From an uncultured Desulfobacteraceae bacterium (lineage in GTDB: Bacteria; Desulfobacterota; Desulfobacteria; Desulfobacterales; Desulfatirhabdiaceae): a stretch of DNA of 64,000 bases. Position numbers and translations under genes: made by a program. Shown piece after piece: positions 58,448 to 64,000 of the stretch. The stretch covers positions 1 to 64,000 of the forward strand of contig CAJBLH010000081.1 of NCBI GenBank assembly GCA_903953895.1, in the 5' to 3' direction. Within the stretch, counting starts at the first letter, position 1; each line of letters starts with the position of its first letter. Below the pieces are notes generated by a model. That model searched no databases. It was not told the origin of the DNA and saw only the letters and a program-made list of their open reading frames with translations.

Positions 58448-61132
58448 TTATTCATACTGCCGCAGCCGGGATGTCGTATATGCAGCCATCGCTTTCCGAG
58501 AGCAGTCGAAACACCGGGTGCGCGGATCAGTGACCTGTATGAGGGGCTGATGCCTGTTTCGAATATATGAAAGATATCCGGCGGTTCCCATGGCCGCTCC
58601 GCAGCTCTGGCAATAAATCAGGCTCTGCCGGTTCAGTATCGTTCCGCATAACGACAGAATCCGCTCTCCATGGCGATCCTCCATCCGCATCGCCCCGGTG
58701 GGACAGTTGACGGCGCAGGCGCCGCATAAAATACATCTTACCTCGGCAATGGAAAAATCGGTCGGAACCGGGCGGTCAAAATCAAGATAGCCCATCTTCA
58801 GAGCGTTGACTTTTATCATGTCCCGGCAGATTTCCATACAGCGCCCGCAGCGGGTGCAAATATCACAGCGAAGGCAGCGGGCAGCCTCTTGCCGCACCAT
58901 TTTTTCGGAATAGCCGATTTCCACCTGTTGAAAGGTTTTTCGCCTGCGATTGATGGGCAGAAGGGTCATGACTGGCCGTTTCAATTCCATTTTAACTTTA
59001 GCCGGTACCTCTATCCATTCGATTCTTCCCCTACGGACCGGAACCGGTGGGATTCTGGGCTGTGGGATTTCCGACAGATAGCGCTCAATGGCATCTGCTG
59101 CACGTTTGCCGCCGCCGATGGCTTCAATCACGGTTGCAGGCCCCGAAACCGCATCGCCGGCTGCAAAGACGCCGGGAACTGATGTTTTCATGTTGACTAA
59201 GCTTGCGAAAATGGTGTTTCTTCGAGTCCATTTAAGTCTGGGAATCGACGAGAGGCAGTCCTGATCCACCTGCTGCCCGATCGCGGAAATCACGGCATCG
59301 GTTTCAATCAAATAGTCACTGCCCTCGATCGGTACCGGAACTTTCCGGCTGCTGCCTTCCTGTATGATCGATGCCGCCTGCACACAGCGAAGTGCCGTCA
59401 CCCGGCCACCGCGACCGATAATTTCAACCGGGATGGTCAAAAAGGATATCTTGACCCCTTCTTCCGCCGCCTGCTCAACTTCCTCGACATCCGCCGGCAT
59501 GTCGGAGCGTTCTCTTCGGTATGCCATAATGACTTCCTTACAGCCCAGCCGAAGGCAGGTTCTAGCAGCATCGATAGCCACATTCCCACCACCGATCACG
59601 ACAACCCGCTGACCCGGAATTTTCCAGTCTCCCAAAGCCACACGCCGCAACAGATCGATTGCCTGAATGACATCTGGATAATCCGGCTCTCCGGGAATAT
59701 TGAGCTTGAAAGAATTATGGGCGCCGATCGCAAAAAAGAAGGCTTCAAATCCTTCTGCAGTCAAGGAATCCAGGGTAACGTCTTTTCCAAAAAATGTATC
59801 GAAATGGAAATCCACACCCAGTTCTTCAAGCATGCTCACTTCCAGGTCGATGATTCGGCAGGGGAGCCTGTATCTGGGAATCCCCAGCAGCATCATTCCC
59901 CCGGCCGTAGGCAGCGCTTCAATCACCCGAACGCCGTACCCCTTCAGACACAGGTAATAGGCAGCGCTCATGCCGGCAGGACCTGCGCCGATGATACAAA
60001 CCCTCTGATTTTTGTCTGGTTCTTTGGCAGGATTGAGATACCGCCCTTCGCGCATCAGTTTCTCTGCGGAAAAGGCCTTGAGATATCGAATGGAAACCGG
60101 TTGATCAATTCTGCCCCGCACGCACATGAGTTCACAGGGCCGGGTGCAGACCAGCCCGCATACCCAGGGAAACGGATTGTCTTTTCGAATCACTTCGATG
60201 GCTTCGGCATCCCGCCCCATGCCGATCAATGTGACATAAGTCGGAATGTCGATTCCGGCCGGGCAAGTCATCTGACAGGGTGCGGGCGCCATCTTGACAC
60301 ATTCACCCGTCGGGCAATTGTTGGTCTGGATATGACTGACAAACGCCTCATGATGCTCGGTAAGCTTTTCGTCCACAAACTGCCCGGTTTTTCGGCTGAT
60401 ATCATCCGGGCCTTCGTCAATGATTTTCTGTGCAAAGGACGCCATGGACTGCAAATGATCCGCCCCTGCCCTTCCCCAGGCCACATCCTGCAGAAGATCC
60501 AGTATGATTCCTGTTCTGCGATGTGTTTTGGGGTCGCTCAGCCCTCCGATATCCAGGAGGCGCTCCAGTTGAGCGATTGTGGCCTTCACCGGGCATCCTG
60601 ATTCCGGAACGGTTTCAGCGATTACTTCCTCCAGTACCGGTGTGCTGGGCGGAATCGGTATTTTAAACGATTTCGGCATGTTCTGTTCAATTGTGACAAA
60701 TTTCAGACAGTGTGAGACACACGCCGTCACACAGGCTGGTTTCAGCCCCCGATCAATTCGGTCTAAACAGAAATCGCATTTCACTGCCTGGCGTTTTTCC
60801 GGATTCCACTGAACCGATCCCCAGGGACATGCCGTCATGCAGGCTTTACAGCCAATGCAAAGCAACGGGTCCACGTATACGATACCATCCGTGGGGCGTT
60901 TTTTCATAGCGCCTGCCGGACAAGCCGCCACACACCAGGGTGTTTTGCAATGAAAGCATGACATCAGAACATGGGATACTCTGGGCAGCCCATCGGCGCT
61001 ATCGGGTCCGTCTGAAACAATCTGGCAGAGTCTTGATCCGGACGGAAGGAATTTGCTGCTTTCGCACTGAATTTCGCAGCTATGGCACCCGATACATTTC
61101 TTTCTATCCTGAAACAAGTTGTAGTTGCTCAT
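58448..61132 (-). CDS. Multi-domain iron-sulfur FAD oxidoreductase (DmsB-like plus GltD-like)
   Basis: An 894-residue cytoplasmic redox protein. Residues 13-140 form a DmsB/HycB-type ferredoxin with four cysteine clusters (CIGCHSCEIQC, CFHCKTPWCVAAC, CIGCKACMTAC, CDFCLDRI). Residues about 180-275 look like the helical iron-sulfur domain of NuoF with most cysteines missing. Residues about 286-730 are GltD-like with CQMTCPAGIDIP, the FAD loop IGAGPAGMSAAYYL and the NAD(P) loop VIGGGNVAIDAAR. The C-terminal part has CLRCDICTRCGRCMEIC and CILCGACAVNCPTGAM ferredoxin clusters and a final pair of C-x2-C motifs. GGGAGG precedes the ATG. It may pass electrons between NAD(P)H and ferredoxin-type partners; no catalytic partner is encoded nearby. 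Confidence 0.8.
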   Translation of the reverse strand: MSNYNLFQDRKKCIGCHSCEIQCESSKFLPSGSRLCQIVSDGPDSADGLPRVSHVLMSCFHCKTPWCVAACPAGAMKKRPTDGIVYVDPLLCIGCKACMTACPWGSVQWNPEKRQAVKCDFCLDRIDRGLKPACVTACVSHCLKFVTIEQNMPKSFKIPIPPSTPVLEEVIAETVPESGCPVKATIAQLERLLDIGGLSDPKTHRRTGIILDLLQDVAWGRAGADHLQSMASFAQKIIDEGPDDISRKTGQFVDEKLTEHHEAFVSHIQTNNCPTGECVKMAPAPCQMTCPAGIDIPTYVTLIGMGRDAEAIEVIRKDNPFPWVCGLVCTRPCELMCVRGRIDQPVSIRYLKAFSAEKLMREGRYLNPAKEPDKNQRVCIIGAGPAGMSAAYYLCLKGYGVRVIEALPTAGGMMLLGIPRYRLPCRIIDLEVSMLEELGVDFHFDTFFGKDVTLDSLTAEGFEAFFFAIGAHNSFKLNIPGEPDYPDVIQAIDLLRRVALGDWKIPGQRVVVIGGGNVAIDAARTCLRLGCKEVIMAYRRERSDMPADVEEVEQAAEEGVKISFLTIPVEIIGRGGRVTALRCVQAASIIQEGSSRKVPVPIEGSDYLIETDAVISAIGQQVDQDCLSSIPRLKWTRRNTIFASLVNMKTSVPGVFAAGDAVSGPATVIEAIGGGKRAADAIERYLSEIPQPRIPPVPVRRGRIEWIEVPAKVKMELKRPVMTLLPINRRRKTFQQVEIGYSEKMVRQEAARCLRCDICTRCGRCMEICRDMIKVNALKMGYLDFDRPVPTDFSIAEVRCILCGACAVNCPTGAMRMEDRHGERILSLCGTILNRQSLIYCQSCGAAMGTAGYLSYIRNRHQPLIQVTDPRTRCFDCSRKAMAAYTTSRLRQYE

Positions 61133-61309
61133 AATCAACCTCCCCATCAGACGGGTTTCAGAAAGTGATGAACATTCCCTTTAAAATCAGCTTATCGTAG
61201 GCTCTATCTTTTATCAAGCTGGATGAATGGTTCGATTCCGGCATTGCCGTACCCGAATATGTGCCAAGAAAAACAGGTCTGGATTACCTGAGATTTCAGC
61301 AGATATTTT

Positions 61310-61492
61310 TTACCATTCCGGATTTTGTCGCTGCATCTCGATGTGTTCGCAGATTTCCTTAAGCACAAAATACCGGGTCAGCGCTCTGGCAATCTCAGCA
61401 TCGGTGGAATCCTGACCGGTTATTTCCGCAACATATTTTCGAATGGTGTCAATAGCGGTTTCTATCTGTTTTTCAGATACTTCCTGCGTCAT
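61310..61492 (-). CDS. Small 60-residue helical protein downstream of MFS gene
   Basis: A 60-residue acidic, helical protein without recognised family. Its ATG overlaps the MFS stop (ATGA) and AAAGGAG lies six bases upstream, strong signs of real translation. The sequence carries alternating charge and ends in EMQRQNPEW. Confidence 0.6.
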   Translation of the reverse strand: MTQEVSEKQIETAIDTIRKYVAEITGQDSTDAEIARALTRYFVLKEICEHIEMQRQNPEW

Positions 61493-62700
61493 ACTGGCTC
61501 CTTTTGCCTGTTTTGAAATTGAATCTGATACAGTTTCATGATCATCCCGCCGGTTATTGCAATTCCCCCGCTAGTCATGAACAGCGCATGAGAGCCGAGC
61601 GTTTCGTAAAGATATCCACTTAAAAAGAACCCGGCCATAAGCCCCAAACCATAGCTGACTGCATTGTTGACCGCCTGACCGAGTGTTTTGGATGCCTGTG
61701 AAGACAACGCATCCACATACAGAATACTTGACATGTGAAATGCGCCATATGTAAATGCGTGCAGCACCTGGGTAGCCAATATGACAGGCCCGCTGTCGAC
61801 GAATGCCAACAAGAACCACCGCAACGCTGCAACTGAAAAAGAAAAGACCATAATGGATTCCAGGGAAAATTGTTTGAACAGCCGTCCGGAATGGAGCATC
61901 ACGAAAATTTCGGCAGTTGATGCCACTGCCCACGAAATACCGATAAATGTCTTCCCATAGCCCAATTTATCGAGATGAATCGAGAAAAATCCATAATAGG
62001 CGCCGTGGCTGAGCAGCATCAAAAAGGCGCAGGTCAAAAAGACGATGCTCTTGCGGTTCACCAAAAACCCGGCGCCCCGGGTCAGCTCCTGGCGCCTGGC
62101 AGTGCGAACAGACGGCGCCCCCAGCGAAACCGCAGATTGAACAAGTGATCCTACCAGGATAAGCGGCAGAATGATTCCAACCGGATAGACGTCTATCATG
62201 CCGCCCACCAGAAGCACGACGGCAATGAAGGCGATGGAGCCCCACGCCCGGGTCTGACCGTATCGCTGCTTTTCCTTACCCAGCACATCCATGGTAATGG
62301 CTTCCAGAAACGAGATGATGGGGGAGAAGAAAATTCCGTATCCAAGGGTTATCACCACCAGCCACTCGAAACGGGTCGTAACCAGATACAGAGAGCAGAG
62401 CAGAGCGCTGACAATATTACACGAAATATAAATGGATCTTCTGGCTTGAAGACGGTCGGCCAGTATCCCCCAGAGAACCGGAAAAATCACCAGTAGTACG
62501 GAGCGCAGGGCGGATATCACACCGATCTGAAACCCGTTGAGCTGGATGTGATAAAGATAGAGATTGAAATAAGGCAGATAAATGCCCATGACCCCGAAAT
62601 ATAGAAAATACTGGGCTCGGATCAACAGCTTCAATCTGCCGGAAGGTCCACCCGGTATCATCTGCTCAGGGATAGTCGGCGACAGCTCATTTCTATTCAA
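61489..62700 (-). CDS. MFS transporter (phenylpropionate/nucleoside permease-like)
   Basis: A 403-residue protein with twelve hydrophobic segments, of the MFS_1-like group that includes HcaT and related permeases. GILADRLQARR (about 78-88) is the family loop motif, and HAFTYGAFHMSS (about 296-307) is typical. The TTG at 62700 is the conventional choice, but AGGGAGGTG lies about 15 bases upstream; a CTG at 62715 would sit ideally behind it, so the true start is uncertain. Substrate unknown. Confidence 0.8.
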   Translation of the reverse strand: MNRNELSPTIPEQMIPGGPSGRLKLLIRAQYFLYFGVMGIYLPYFNLYLYHIQLNGFQIGVISALRSVLLVIFPVLWGILADRLQARRSIYISCNIVSALLCSLYLVTTRFEWLVVITLGYGIFFSPIISFLEAITMDVLGKEKQRYGQTRAWGSIAFIAVVLLVGGMIDVYPVGIILPLILVGSLVQSAVSLGAPSVRTARRQELTRGAGFLVNRKSIVFLTCAFLMLLSHGAYYGFFSIHLDKLGYGKTFIGISWAVASTAEIFVMLHSGRLFKQFSLESIMVFSFSVAALRWFLLAFVDSGPVILATQVLHAFTYGAFHMSSILYVDALSSQASKTLGQAVNNAVSYGLGLMAGFFLSGYLYETLGSHALFMTSGGIAITGGMIMKLYQIQFQNRQKEPV

Positions 62701-62746
62701 AAGTTTCTTGACCAGAACACCTCCCTTAATAAGCCTTAATTTCTAC

Positions 62747-63676
62747 TCAGGACACCACCCAAAGCGCACAAGTGGCGGATTTTCCAATCACGGTTCGAGA
62801 GATGCTGCCCATGAAAAAGGCTTTGCCAGATCCACGTCGTCCCACCACCACCGTGCCGAAATTGCCTGCCTTGGCTTCGTCTACAATGGCGCTGCCGATA
62901 TTATACATGCAATCGGTCATTTTCAGTTGAATCTGCCTGTCTTGAAAACCGGCTTCTTTAAACCGCTGCATCGCAATCGCATAAAATTGATCGATGCAGC
63001 GTTTGTCTCCCTGAATGAGGATTTTCTCGATTTTATCCGTTGGCTCTTTGATTTCAATCGGACAAAAATCGCTGAATTTCGGCATCACATGAAAAAGGGT
63101 AATCACGATATCAGCATTGCCGGCTGTCATGAAACAAAGATGATCGACGGCTCTGAGCGAACTCTCGGACCCATCGACAGCCAGCATGATGCGAGTGGAT
63201 GTAATCTGACCGTCAATAACCCACACCGGTATGACCCTGGAGTGTTCCAGAATGTTTGACGTGATACTTCCCGCAAACGTTTCCTGAAACCGGGAAATCC
63301 CCCTTCTGCCAACGGCAATGGCATCGTAATGATCCTGCTGAGCATATTCGATAATGTCTTTGGCACATCCAATTTTTCTGGGTTGGGTGATCACCTGAAT
63401 ATGCTCTGGCTTGACCCCCAAATCCACCATGCTCTTTTTGCATTTATCGAGCAACGATTGTGAAGCGTCTTCTTGTTTCTGTGTCAGACGTTTCAGTTCC
63501 TGTTGTTTCGATCCATCTTTTTTGGCTTCATCCAGTAAAAAATCCGAAATGGGGGGCTGCACATGAAGCAATGTATAAGTAAGATTTTTTACCGCAGAAG
63601 AAATCTTGACAGCATAGTGAACAGCGTTTCTGGAATGAATCGAATCATCTATTGCAAGCAGTATTTTTTTTTCCAT
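62747..63676 (-). CDS. Tandem universal stress protein (UspA) domains
   Basis: A 309-residue protein of two Usp domains (about 1-155 and 160-309). The ATP-binding G-2x-G-9x-G(S/T) type loop is seen in each: GRRGISRFQETFAGSIT (about 123-139) and GRRGSGKAFFMGSIS (about 286-300). Each domain begins with a strand and ILLAIDDS or IMLAVDGSESS. GAGGG precedes the ATG. Tandem Usp proteins respond to starvation or redox stress; no partner is obvious. Confidence 0.88.
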   Translation of the reverse strand: MEKKILLAIDDSIHSRNAVHYAVKISSAVKNLTYTLLHVQPPISDFLLDEAKKDGSKQQELKRLTQKQEDASQSLLDKCKKSMVDLGVKPEHIQVITQPRKIGCAKDIIEYAQQDHYDAIAVGRRGISRFQETFAGSITSNILEHSRVIPVWVIDGQITSTRIMLAVDGSESSLRAVDHLCFMTAGNADIVITLFHVMPKFSDFCPIEIKEPTDKIEKILIQGDKRCIDQFYAIAMQRFKEAGFQDRQIQLKMTDCMYNIGSAIVDEAKAGNFGTVVVGRRGSGKAFFMGSISRTVIGKSATCALWVVS

Positions 63677-64000
63677 TGTTACCCTCGGCCCTTTGGGTTA
63701 AAAAAGTTACACCATGATTTTACAAATCAAGCCATCATAAATTCGATATGTTCCTTTTCCCGGTTCATGCATGTTGTGTGTAATGGGAAGGGATAAAAAT
63801 AAAAACAGTTGGCGGAAAGTAGCAAGAGACAATGAAATGATCAAGCGGTATCTGCTGCAAATACATTGTCTTTAGGCATTCTGCGAGCGAACGGAAACTG
63901 CATTTTTGATAAATGTTTTCCACGAGGAACGCATTGTTTAACAGACATAGAGATTCTAACATGATGTAATTGGCGCTTCCAAATCGACGCAAATTTAGTT
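63677..64000. other. Right-edge non-coding stretch
   Basis: Upstream of the Usp gene I see an AT-rich stretch without convincing ORF, repeat or RNA. A 75-codon minus-strand frame exists near 63765-63992 but lacks a ribosome site and a recognisable sequence. The Usp promoter probably lies within 63690-63760, though no clear pair of boxes is visible. Confidence 0.5.

Noticed and set aside
63765-63992. 75-codon minus-strand frame at the right edge
   Set aside because: No ribosome site, unusual composition and no recognisable sequence.

Overview
The window looks like a chromosomal segment of a strictly anaerobic, Gram-negative bacterium of the Desulfobacterota, most likely the Desulfobacterales. 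This placement is inferred from gene content. The markers are a siroheme decarboxylase (alternative haem route of sulfate reducers), an LL-diaminopimelate aminotransferase (DapL) route to lysine, a compact argBDFGH-lysA-dapF-dapL-folK block, an iron-sulfur flavoprotein, and LPS genes (lptD, heptose genes, kdnAB). No sulfate-reduction gene is present, so the lifestyle itself is not shown.

Layout. Positions 1-5.3 kb (+): a YjbQ-family protein, siroheme decarboxylase, an iron-sulfur flavoprotein and a NitT/TauT/THI5-type ABC importer. The solute-binding gene of the importer is separated from the permease by stacked palindromic elements, including one TA-flanked MITE nested inside another copy of itself. 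Positions 4.9-20.3 kb (+): a long housekeeping run with a Rho-N-like small protein, a HAD hydrolase, xerC-hslV-hslU, argB-argD-argF-argG-argH, an LptM-like lipoprotein, lysA-dapF-dapL-folK, a YHS-like membrane protein, a small transaldolase and pgsA, ending in tRNA-Gly and tRNA-Cys. Positions 39.0-20.6 kb (-): a long co-directional run starting at lptD, then heptose activation (hddA, epimerase, hddC, gmhA), a NusG paralogue, an IHF/HU protein, holB, ricT-like, metG, a transpeptidase, kdnA-kdnB and a 1259-residue GlmS-like protein. The outer membrane theme (LptD, heptose, 8-amino-Kdo) runs through this block.

Positions 39.2-45.1 kb (+): surE, a YhaM-like OB/HD protein, tmk, a cysteine synthase fused to a CysRS-like domain that has lost KMSKS, and an unrecognised protein. 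Positions 46.1-45.1 kb (-): mobA and a divergent MoaE. Positions 46.4-54.2 kb (+): a secreted CDH-like hydrolase, a CaiB-type CoA transferase, a truncated macro-domain gene, a second NitT/TauT-type ABC pair without a binding protein, argC, another MITE copy and folD. Positions 63.7-54.3 kb (-): a tandem universal stress protein, an MFS transporter with a 60-residue companion, an 894-residue iron-sulfur/FAD oxidoreductase, a 69-residue protein, a 1017-residue PHP-like plus membrane protein, and a nitrilase-family hydrolase. The last four are tightly packed and look like one unit.

The most unusual items are the cysteine synthase-CysRS-like fusion with altered HIGH and KMSKS motifs, the giant GlmS-like protein with an insertion after its putative nucleophile and a long C-terminal extension, the 1017-residue PHP-like/membrane protein in its redox operon, the holB reading frame that lacks any standard start codon, and the nested MITE with a reconstructable TA target duplication. 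All functional statements come from reading motifs; no database search was run.
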